A stretch of 64,000 nt of DNA, taken from the NCBI GenBank assembly GCA_964036155.1, contig OZ038423.1:46949249-47013248 (forward strand). The letters are read 5' to 3'. The notes beneath the pieces are model-generated. The model had not been told where the DNA came from and did not search any database. It worked only from the letters and a program-made list of their open reading frames with translations. Positions within the stretch are counted from its first letter, which is position 1, and each line of letters starts with the position of its first letter. This stretch comes from Diploscapter coronatus (taxonomy: Eukaryota; Nematoda; Chromadorea; Rhabditida; Rhabditidae). Positions 40,637-52,600 of this stretch are shown one piece after another. The position numbers were made by a program, and so were the translations under genes.

Positions 40637-43600
40637 ATGCGTGGCTGGTCAGTGCTGCTCGTAGCAGCCGCACTGGGCACGGCCTCAGGTAATCCTCCTA
40701 ATTATCTCTATTTAATTTCTCTAAATTACCTATTTAATTGCAGTGTCGATAGACCCGTGTAAGCGACAGCCATTTCGCGGCAGATGTTCTTCTATAAATG
40801 GAGAGGCCCCAAAGAGATCTCAATTTGTTCTCAGATACTATATGAGGAATTCGGAATGCGTTAGCTATCCTTTCGGTAAGATGGTTTGGAAAATTTTGCG
40901 AAGCTTTTTTTTATTATTTTTTACCCGCTTTAAAATTCATTTCATATTTATTGATTTTTTCTTTTGATATAAGTGAGGTTAGGTTTTTGAATTTTATAAG
41001 TGCATTTTTAAAAATCTTCTGAAATTGTAACTGAAGCTAAGCACCATCTCCTTTCCAAAAATATCGATTTTCCTTGCTTGATGATAATGAATCAGTAGCC
41101 CAAGGCAAAGTTTTCGCCACTTTGACCCAATTGTTTGGTAGCGATAAAAAACGAGAAGATTGATAGGAAGATAGCGAGGAAAAGAGAAATAAAGTTATAG
41201 ACTGTAAGATGTTGAGAGGGGAAGGGTAGAGAAAAGGGAAAATAGTATAGCAAAAAGTATAGGAAAAGAAAGGAAAACCGATTTCCTAAAATGGAGAGGC
41301 GAAGATACGACAAATAGAGCATATCAAATAGCCCTTTTGTGGACAGTTGTAAGGAGAATTGAAGTAAGAAGGGAAAGTAAAACGGGAAATGACCTTTACA
41401 TTTCACTAACTTTTACTCAAATAAAGTACTTTGGAGAAGAAAAATTAAAGATTTGAAATTTAGGCCACTGCGCTAACGACCCTGATGAACCAAAGCTCTA
41501 TCGTTATAAAGAGGAGTGCGAGGATGCTTGTATCAGCTCGAATTCGAAATCTGGTTTGTCAATTAATCAATTTTTTCTTCAAACTTTTCAACGATTTAGG
41601 CACCACTTCTGGCAGCAACATTGAACAAACCTCTACTACGGTATCTCAAAGTTCAGAAAAAGAGGTAATTTTCTTAACTTTCTTCTTAAAATCCACTTCC
41701 CATTATACACGATATTTGTCACGAATGAGCATGATCTTCACAAAAAATCGTAAGGACTGAACAAAGGTTTGAACCTGAAATTCGAAGATAAGTTCGAATT
41801 AAACTTCTTCAAGTTGGACCTCGTTCAGTTTTCATTGGCATGAGAGTAAAATGATTTCTTCGCACCCAGAAAATCGCAAAAATGGAGTTCCTCGACACGA
41901 ACTTGAAGCCGAGCTCCGAGGAGCCGAAGCCGCCCTCGGTTCAACCCACTACCACTGAGCCATCCACCACAACTTCTTCTTCTTCTGCAAGCACGACCAC
42001 GTCTGCATCTTCTACCGCAAGAATCACTACAAAAACGTCAAAGGCTTCTGAATCCACGACGACGAAAATGACGACCCCGCAAACAACGACAACAACAACT
42101 AGATATTCTACCACCACCACTCAAAAGGCATGAAAATCTATATTAATTTCGAATGGTGACACTCTCCTATTAGCATGAACTATATTTAGAAAAGATTAAA
42201 TATGATTTTGAACATTTTAGACCACCACCCCAGAGCCTAGAAGCGTCTATACAGCTGCTACTACCATGGGAAAACAGAAGACCGGCAAGTTGCAAGAATC
42301 GATCCTAGAAAATTCCATTTTTTAAAGCCTATTCTTCCAAAATTCGACTTTTTTCCTCAAAAATGCGCCCTTTCAAAATAATAAAAAAAAACCCCCGAAT
42401 ATTTTAGAGTGTGAAACTAAAAGGGCCGCAGCGTCATCTGCTTCTATAAAAGGAGGCTTCGTTCCGGCTTGTACCGCTTCGGGAGAGTTCGAAAAAATTC
42501 AGGTAAGTTTGGAAAGTTTCCTTGGAAGAATGCATTTTTGTCTAAACCCATGGTTTTATTCATTTTTAAAGATCTTAAAAGAATATTTTTAGTGCGAGCC
42601 CGACGGTCGTCAGTGTTTCTGCGTGAACGAGAGAGGCATCGAAATGCCGAATACAAGGACTAACAACGGAGAGAAGCCGGATTGTGAAAGTAGGATTTTT
42701 TAGTTTCAAAAATCTAAAAAGCTAATTTTAGAAATCCAATCGGCTTCGACTTCCCAACTCGCCAAGGATTGCTCCGGAGCGCCCATGAGGGGTCCTTGCC
42801 AATCATACATGACCAGATTCTACTACGATGAAAATGATCAGAAGTGCAAGGTGAGTCGAAAAAAGCAAAAATCTTTCAGATGTCCTCTAGGATCATAAAT
42901 TTGAATGAAATTCTTTTAAAAAATTCGCTTTTTTCCCAGAAATTCACCTATTCTGGATGCGGCGGTACAGGAAATAATTACGAAACCCAAATGGCCTGTG
43001 AATCAAGATGTGCCCCGCCGCCTATTGGTTTGGCTAGGTGTGAGAAGGTAAGTTGGTTGCAATTCTTCTCAACTTGCCTAAAAATTAGAAAATTTGAATA
43101 ATAGCCTTTCTAAGTTGCTATAAAATGGTGTTTATAAAAATTCTCAGCTTATCTAGAATTTTTAGGGCGAACCCCTCAAAACCTCTATCGGAGTGCCAGT
43201 TAATTGCGCTAAAGAGCGTTGTCCTCCCGATTACAAATGCTCTGTGGTGCAACAGTCCTCTGTCTGCTGCCCAGATACAGTCAAGACTCGTAAGAATTAC
43301 AAACTCTACTGTTGACTACCTAATTTTATTAATTCTGAAAATTACTTCATGCTACCTTTAAATTTTTAGCCGTTGGTGAACAAACCTTTTCGAATTCTGA
43401 CGCTTGCAACCTACCTAAGGAGAGAGGCCCCTGTGACAAATATGAGTTGAGATTCTACTTCAACCCAGAAATCAAGGTAAGGTCATAGAGGATTTCAAAG
43501 ATCTTGATTTTTTAAATTTAGGAATGCAAATATTTCTTCTGGGGCGGTTGCGGCGGAAATGGAAATAATTTCGAAAGCGCTAACGCCTGTGAAGCTACTT

Positions 43601-46600
43601 GTCTGCCCGAGAGTGGTAAGTTCGAAAAAATCTAGGACTCTGCATTTTTCATCATCCTAAAGGGCCTATCATGAGCTTTCGTTATCATTTTACTACCTGT
43701 ATAATTGGTTTTAGAATATCCAAAAATTAAACATTTTCCAGAACAATCTTCCGAGGAGAGTCGAGAGGCCGAAAATTCTGTTGGGAGTCGATATACCCAA
43801 CGACCCTTCACAATTCGAACCACGCAAGGAATCAGAATTACCCCCAATGGTCCGCCCTCAAATGCCTCGGATAAAAATGGACAGGGCACTACAGCTTCTA
43901 GAAGGACTACGTAAGAAATTTTGCCAGTTCAAAAATATCAAGTTTAGAGTTTGATAAATTGTTCTCTAGAACTTACCTCTCAACCTGAATAATTGAGATT
44001 TTAAAAATTCAGCACCTACCGAACTTATCCAACGACCACCCGGCGTACCACGACTCAATCTACTACTCGGTAAGCAGTTTTAAAGAATTTATACTCTAAA
44101 ACGCTATACATTTAAAACAATTTGATTCTAGACGCAAGGCAAAATTAAGAATTAATTTTTTATTTAGAAAAACAAAATAAAATGCAAAAATGACCTCAAT
44201 TTGTTAGGCGCACCGTCACCTCTGCTCCTCGTACCTTGCCAACTCGATCCCGTCAGACGACGACGACAGTGAATGAGGACGAATATGAGGAGGGTGAATT
44301 CGAAGAGGAGGGGGCTGAAAATGGAAAAAATCCGCCTCCCGCTGAGCCTCTGCCCGTACCTGCAATCCCCGACGCAATTCTTTTGGAAGGTAGTCCCCAC
44401 GCTGGCGTGCAAATTGGGGACGGAGAAGTGCAACGCGGTGAATTTTTAGAGGGCTTATTAACAGAATTAACATGTTTAGCCATTTTAAGAGTTTGAAATA
44501 ATGCTATTTAGCTTTATGTGTATAGATTAGATTCTTTTATATTCGATTTTATTATTTAGGAGCAGGTAAGTGTGTGATACTAACTAACAGAATTAAACAC
44601 TAGAGTTTCCTTCAAAATAACTCAGGCCTATAACTTCTATGCTTCTTTCTAAATAATATTCGATGCTTTTCTAAAAAAGCAACTTTCTGAAAATTTGTTC
44701 TAACTTATCTATTTTAGTCAATCGTTGCCTTCATCCAAAAGATCCAGGACCATGCAAGGGATCTTTTGTCAGATGGCATTGGAATGCGGACAAGAAGGTA
44801 AGGAGATAAAAAAATGTTGTATGAATAAAAAGAATATTTTTTTTTTATTTTTGAAAAGAGATTCAAAATCTTGAAAATATCTTTTTCTTAGTTCTGCGAC
44901 GTATTTACCTACAACGGTTGTGGTGGAAACGGAAATAACTTCGCTAGCCGAGAAGAGTGTTTGGCTATATGTCATAAGGAAGGTAGGTTGAAAATTTTAA
45001 ACAAATCGAAATGTTCAAAACTTATCTAACACTTTCAGTAGCCCCTGTAGTCGTGCCAGATTTTACCAGCGTTTGTAACAATGATGTTGACGCAGGAGAG
45101 TGTAATGGGGTTTTCCAGGTTCGTTGAACAAAATATTAAAAATAAAAAGGCTGAAAAATACAGGAAAAATCTGGCAAAAAATTCTCGAATTCCGAAAATA
45201 TCTCCTAAATAAATCTGAATGTTCAACTTATCTAAACAAGTTTTCAGAGATTCGCCTTCGACACTGAAACCGGCGAGTGCCGTCCATTTACCTATGGAGG
45301 ATGTGGAGGTGAGTTTTCGAAAATCGAATTTTTCAAAAATTTGAAATTCTAAGGAAATGGCAATAATTTCGCTACGATGTCTGAGTGCAGGAATCGGTGC
45401 GAGAAGGGTAGGCTTGAAGTTTGTTGGAAAAGTATCACCTTCAAGCAATGTTTAGATTCCGAAACCACCTCCAGCCCTTGTGATAACGAGATCGAAATTG
45501 GCGAATGTTCTCAAGTTTTCGCCAGATTTGGCTACGACAAGACTTTCAACGACTGTCGGCAATTTACCTATGGAGGCTGTGGGGGTAAGTCTGAAGAAAT
45601 TTCGAAAAAAAAAACATTTTTAAATATCCTAAAATTTGCAGGTAATGAAAACAACTTCCCTACCATTCAAGAGTGCCGAAAAACTTGCGTCAAAAAGCCC
45701 TGTCCACCTACGCCTCAGTGCGACTTGTCGAGGTATACTGTAATACACGATGGCGTCATGACGTCGTCTAAAAATTCATAATAACGTCATGGAGTTGTGA
45801 CGTCATCTGAAAACTCTAAGAGACATCACAAAATTCAAAGTGACGCTATACCTTAATATTTTAATCTTCAGATGCCAACTTGTTAATGACCGAAACGGAT
45901 GTCCGTTCTGTAGTTGTCCTCCCATTAAGCAATCTTCAGGTTCGAAATTTTCAATCTAAAAGTTTCCCCCAAAATTTACTATTTCGAAATTTCTATAGAA
46001 TCTAACACTACGACCGAGCAGCCGATAGATATAACTACAGAGGAGCAATTATTGAGTACGAGATTAACGACAAGTACAGTTAAACCCAGTACTCAAACGA
46101 CTACAGTACCCTATGACATGTCCACAGCGCATATTTTCATCGCGAGAGTTGCTACGACGAGGGGTAATTAGGGAATGCCTGCCAGCACATAGCAATTAAA
46201 GCAATTAGCATGAAATAGTTTCCCTCGTTAAACCAAAAATAGCATAATTATCGCACACTTCATTGGAATCTGTGAAGTCGAATTCAACTTAGAAACAGTT
46301 AGCATGAGTTAATTGCCCAATTAAGAGTATCAGCTAATTATATCACTTAGCAAACGAATGTACCTGCGGCATGAATATTAATCTATCACATATCGCATAA
46401 AAGAGTACGAATGAAAAGAAGTTACTAATTCTGAATGAATACCAGCTTTTTCAAGTTCTTAAAAATGCGAATTTTCAATTTTAGGCTCTGGAAATTGCCC
46501 TGCAATGAACGCAGCTGATTGTGAGGAGCCATGCATTATTATTACAAATAGACTGGGATGTCAGGTAAAAAATACTAAAAGCTAGCATAAAATCTCAAAA

Positions 46601-49600
46601 ATAAACAATTTCTAGGAGTGCAAGTGCCCCGCAGAGTCTTCCGGTCCCGAAGGACCAAGCAGAATTACCGGAAGCCGAGTTCAGACTACTGTAAGACAGA
46701 ATAACGCTTTATGCAAAAGATCGTAATTTTTAGCGCGTCCCAACCCGACAAGATGCTAGGCCACCTGCGTCTTCTTCAGCTAGCGCCGGACCTCCCTCGC
46801 CCCCATCCTCGTTCAGACCCCAAGCACCGGGAACTAACGCTAGAGCCAGTACTCGAATTATCAAATGTTCTTTTCTGCTGATTTAAACAAATCTTAGATA
46901 GCGCCAAGACTATTCCTGGAATCGACAAGAATTCTATCCCTCTCAGCAATTTGCCTGATAATATCTCGAATAACATCAAGGAAAAGTGTCTCCAGCCTGT
47001 GGTAAGTTGTGGAAGAAAGTTTCCTGTGGAATGAATTTTTCTATACATAGTAAAACAATTCCAGGACCCCGGACCCTGCAACCATTTTATCGAGAGATGG
47101 TATTTCAACACTGCTAGCGGTCATTGCCAGAATTTCAACTACGGCGGCTGCGCGGGAAATCACAACCATTTCTTCACGCAGAAAGAATGTGAAATCCATT
47201 GCGCTCGATTCCTCAGTGAGCGTTTTTAAAAATTCCCAAATAAGGCAGTAGGAAATGACTGTATGAGAGTACCTTTTTGTACATTGATGGCGTGTCTTTC
47301 AATGACTGAAACAAATTTACTTTCATTGATTGAAATAACGTCGTAATACTTCAAAGAAAAGGGTGCTTCTTACTGTCGTTTTCAACTGACCCAAAACTCC
47401 TTATTTCGAGTGAAAGGATTTAGTTCCATCTTGAGTTCCGATCTTCAGTTCTTCTCTCAAATCTTCTAATTTCAGATTTTTTAATGTCTAACCGAATTAA
47501 TTTTGGTGTGGTCAAGGTATGGTCTGGAGCATGGCACTAACGAATGCGCGAAGACAAACTTCTACAAGGCTTGCTTGATTAATGTTTTTCTTCGACGTTT
47601 TGATTTGCCCGATTCGTTGCATGATTTCGTTTCCCAGAATTTCGTGAACTATTTCTTGGGTAAAATGGATCATCTGCTCAAGTCAGGACAGTTTTAGAGC
47701 AACAAACTCAAACCTCGCAAAGTTCTGTGCTCTGATATAAGCTTCATGAATCTCCGGTAGTTTTCTTCAGGAAGAAAATTTCCGCCGTGAGATTCTAGGC
47801 GTTTCGCAAATTCTAATACTGTTCTAGATCCATTTGACCTAAACTTGCTTTCGCTTGCGCTTTTTCTCCACCTATCCTAGCATGATGCACGATTTTAGGG
47901 GGAGGCGTTCGTACCAGTTCCAGCATCAGCACGTCTACCAGCCGCACTTCCTCGGTTGCGGCTGTCCGCATCAGCACGAATCAGCAAAAGCATGCCACCG
48001 CTGCTTCCAGGTACTTCAAACCACCTCCACCCACAGTGCGAGTTTACACAACCACAACCGGGAAAACCACAACTCATAGACCCCCACCAACGCTAAAAGT
48101 TGTTAGGATCAATTTATCGACAACGGCCAAGCCCCAACTCGAGTCCGGGGACAATTCTTCGACGATCATCTCAGGAAGTACCAGTGAAAGCTCCGAGGAA
48201 GAAGTCGAAGTGACCGAGGAGGCTTCGTCAACCTCAGTGATCGATAAGGTCCGGTCCGAGAACAAGTTCATGCCAGACGATCTCCTTTCAACGGACGAAG
48301 AGGACATCGAATCGACCACCTTGAAGCTGAAGAAATTGGAAAGTTCGACTGAAAGCACTTCGACGCGTTCTCCAGACAGCATAGAGTTGGAAAGCCTCAT
48401 TTTGGATGAGGAAATTCTGAAGAACGTTCTGCAGAAGCGAGCTGACGACAATGGCACAGAGGTTCTCGAAAAGACGGGTGCACCCAAAAATGCACCGGAA
48501 ATAACGTCAAGCAGTAAATCTGAGGAGGAGGTCGAAATCAAAGAAAAGACGACTGTCGTGAACGAGCTGCTTTCGGACAACAGCACTGCTTCATCAGATG
48601 CACCTGTGGCAAAGAAGATCGACAGCAGAAAGGCCTTGAAAAATTTGGAAGCCTCCTCCGAGATCCAGAACATTCACTCCAGCAACAGTACGGAAGAGGA
48701 GGAAGAGGAAAGTCCATTTTCGGATTTATCGGATGAAAATGACGGAGTCCCTAGGACTTACGCCATCACGAAGCAGAAGGTCGAAGAAGCAAAGTCGCAC
48801 ATGGATTTCGTCGATTCCATGATCGCTGCTCCAATTCTCCCTTTGTCCCAAATCAAGCGACCCCCGCTTCCAGCCGCGAAGGCCCAAGGCGCCAAAACCC
48901 AAAGTGCTTACGAACCAATCATGGACGCGATGGCTCCTCCAGCTTACGAACCACCCTTCGACAACCGTCCTCCGCCAGATTTGATGACGAACCCATATGA
49001 TAATAGCGACAGCTCCACAACAACCACGACTGTCGCAACTACAACCACATCAGAATGGAATCCATACGTCGAAGAGACCACAACGACTGAATGGAACCCA
49101 TATGTTGAGAAGAGCACCACGACTGAGAAAACAACTCCAAGCACAAGCGCGACGACCCAACAAACGACGACAACAAGTCGCCCTACAACTACCACAACCC
49201 GGCGAGTCACAACCCCAACTCCACCTCCAACTCTGAAGCCCTATGAGTATTCATACGAAGAAACTGAGCCACCCCCATCTCCAACAACAACAACGACCCG
49301 CAGAACAACGACAACAGTCCGAACTACAACGCGACCTCGTCCTCCCCCGGTTACTACGCCCCCATACGAATACGAGGAGGAGTCCTATGAAGAACCCACA
49401 ACCACGACTCGACGAACGACAACAACCACACGCAGAACTTACCCAACCACAACGACACGCAAAACCACGACCACACAGCCATACGTCCCTGAAGAAAGTC
49501 CCTATGAACCAGAAACCACCCCTCCCTACGTTCCACCCACTACTAGAAGAACCACACCACAACCTTACTTCGAAGAAACTCCCTACGAGGCTCCTTCACC

Positions 49601-52600
49601 CCCAGGAAATACCGGATACGAAATGGCGCAGATCACGAACTACAATCCCAGCCCTCCAAGGAACACCTATGGAGGCCTGTCACCACCCGTCGATCCGACC
49701 TACTTCAGTTACAATTCGCAAGACAAGGGCAAGAAGTTGTTCGCTGTGAATCAAGTTCCGCAAGGTAGAGGTATTCTCGGTCAATTGCCGATTCAGCAAA
49801 TTCCAAGAAACGGCTTCCAATTTGGACAACAGCAATTCAGGCCGGCCTTCCCTCAGCAACAATTCCGACCTCAACCCAATCCAAACAATAAAAATTTCGA
49901 CAATCTCAATCGTCAGTTCCTTCAGCGCCCTCCAATTCAAAATAACAACTTCAATCGTGCCCCAGTCCTTCCCCCGCCCCAGCAGTCCAATCGGAATCCA
50001 AATCTTCCCATCCTGATCAAGCCGATTGTTTCCCAGCAGAAGGTTCCTGACTTCAAACCAGAGCAGTTTCCCAAGAACCCTTTGGACAATAGACCCACGG
50101 CAACTCGAAAGCCAACTCCATCGACCACACGAATGAAGGAATGGTGGGAAATCGCTGAAGAGGAGGAGCGAGCCTTCTGGGCGACATCGAAAGCCACAGA
50201 CCTACCACCTACTCTGGTGACACACTCTAGTAATATCCGACGCGCTGACCCGAGAAATCGAAATCGATTGGAATTGGTGCAGCCCGCCACATCCCGACCA
50301 ATCCAGGCAAGACGAGCCAACCTTCCCACTTTGGTTCACGGAGTTCCGACTTCAACTCCTTGGTGGATCGACGAAAATGCAGAGTATGAAGACGACGAGG
50401 ATTTCACAACTCGTCGACCCTGGAAGCCTTATGCCAAGTATCAGAAACAACAGACGACTCGAAGACCTTACCCAACAACATCAAGGCGTCCTATGGTGCA
50501 GGGAATTCGAACATTCCTGAATGGCAAATATGATGGGCATTGGTATTCTGAAATCGAGCCCGAAGTAGAAGTTGAGCCTTATACTGGTCCGTGGATTCCT
50601 GGCATCAGAGTAAATAGAAATACTGGCGAAATTATTGACAAATTGTCAGATGAAGAATTCGCTCAAAAATTTTCGACATCGAAAACCCAACCAACGACAC
50701 CCAAGCCTATAAGAGTCGTGACGAAGACCACGAAAAAACCCGTAACGAAACAGACAAAGAAGGTCACGAAGAAAACAACTCCAACGACGACTACGGCCCC
50801 TTACACGAATACTGTTGGAAAGGAGTCATTCCCGAAGGCTGAGGATTACATTGGTAAAATATGGTATTGGTGAAAGCATGCTAACTATGTACTAAAATTG
50901 GTTTTGTAATGTGGATTTTTAGTTTTCATTCTATCTTTCAGTTCTGCCTACTTCTCTCCTTCTTGAAATTTCGGCACAGACACAAAGTCATAGTCGTTAG
51001 CAGTTGAAAGCAACGTCATTAATCTGTGCAATCTATTTACACGCAATTAAAATAGAATCAATACCGTAATTTGATGTTAATGAAAATGAAAATTAAACGA
51101 CGAAAAAGTAGAGTAAAAAATCTGCTGAGAATTACGGCTATTGTTTTCTTTCCCTTTCTCCCCCTTTAACGTATTCTGATTGTTAATAACATGAGACAGA
51201 CGGTGCATAGAATAATTGAATTGACAAGTTCTCTAATTGAACTTTGAGTTACCTTTCCATTTGAAAAATCTTTCTATTGGATAACTGCTTCACATAATCA
51301 ACGATTTGCAAAATGTGTGATTTCAGAGTCGATTGGAACTGATGAAGCCGTCAGTTCTGAGGAGGACGGAACGAAGTCTTTGTCTCCAGCCGGGGACAAG
51401 ACTGACGAGGCTCTTCTAGCCAAATCGCCGGTCGTTGCTGGCACCCGCACTCGCATCGCCGAGCCGGTCGCTCCTCCACAGAGCGAGAACGGAGCCCACC
51501 CTCCAGGTTCCGATTCGTCCACAGGTACGCCACTTGATGAAGAAGCACACGAACCAGGTTTTAAACCTGAAGCACCCGCAGCTATTCCACCCGCAGATTC
51601 CTCGGTTGAAGGCATTGAAGATGAATCGGTTGAGCAGCTTCCGCCAGAAATTGACGATTCAGTTTCACCAACCACTCACAAGCCTAATTTCACCACGACT
51701 GACTCAAATAATCATAATGACGATGGCAACAAGGCGAAGAAGATCGCCAACGTAGCTTCTTCAAATAAAACTACGAAATCACTTGCCGCGGGCACCAAAA
51801 GCACTGCAGAAACGCTGCCACCACACGTAATTAGCACTCTGACCGATCTAATGAATAAGGCCACAGAGAATTTGACCACCCTAGAAGATAATGCACAATC
51901 AGCCGAATCTGAGTTTGCTGAAGAAAGTAGCGAAGCTTTTGATGATGAGTTAAACACGCAATCTTCTTTAGTTCCCCCAACCACGACTGTCGTTCCTAGT
52001 TCGACTGAAGATCCCTTGAAGAAGGCTGTCTTCGCCAATCACGGCGTCGAGAACGTTGAAATTGATCCTGCTTTCGCTCACTTGCAAGACATTACTCAAT
52101 TGGAGGACAAATATCCTCGCGAGAAAGTAATCAAGGAAACTCTCGAAGTGAAGAGCATGCAGGAGGCGGAATTACGTCCCAGAACCCATGGCGTCAAGAC
52201 CGATGCAGGTGAGAGGCAGCAATTGAAACGGATCGAGATCGCGCCGCGAGGTACGTTGACGCACCAGTACATTGCCGCCTCACACGACAGTGCACCTGAC
52301 AAAGCAAAGAGCGTCACACGCGTAGACACTCCATCTGCCGATGGGAACGACAGTACCCCGCAGATCACTGGCACAAACTCTGAGTTCGATCCGCCCCCAG
52401 CACCGGTTCTTATCAGCACGGGAATGCAAAACGAAGAAGAGGCCATGGCCGACCTATCCGACTGGTCTTTAGAACAACATAACGGAAACGTGGCGCCTCC
52501 TGGCGGATTCCCGGAGGTGAACGCAGCCGGCAGATCGATTTTCGAGCCGGACGAGACCCTGCCCGACTCAGCTGACCTCGTGGCCGCTGGTAGAGAGCCC

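Noticed and set aside
45408..45455. Read-through of the 48-bp segment between Kunitz 5 and 6 as coding (adding two cysteines)
   Set aside because: It has a proper donor (GTAGGC) and acceptor (TTTAG), is typical in length for introns here, and removing it leaves normal domain spacing.
48944..49749. Long frames opposite and in alternative frame to the Thr-rich exon
   Set aside because: These are low-complexity shadows of the ACC/ACA threonine codons in the real exon.
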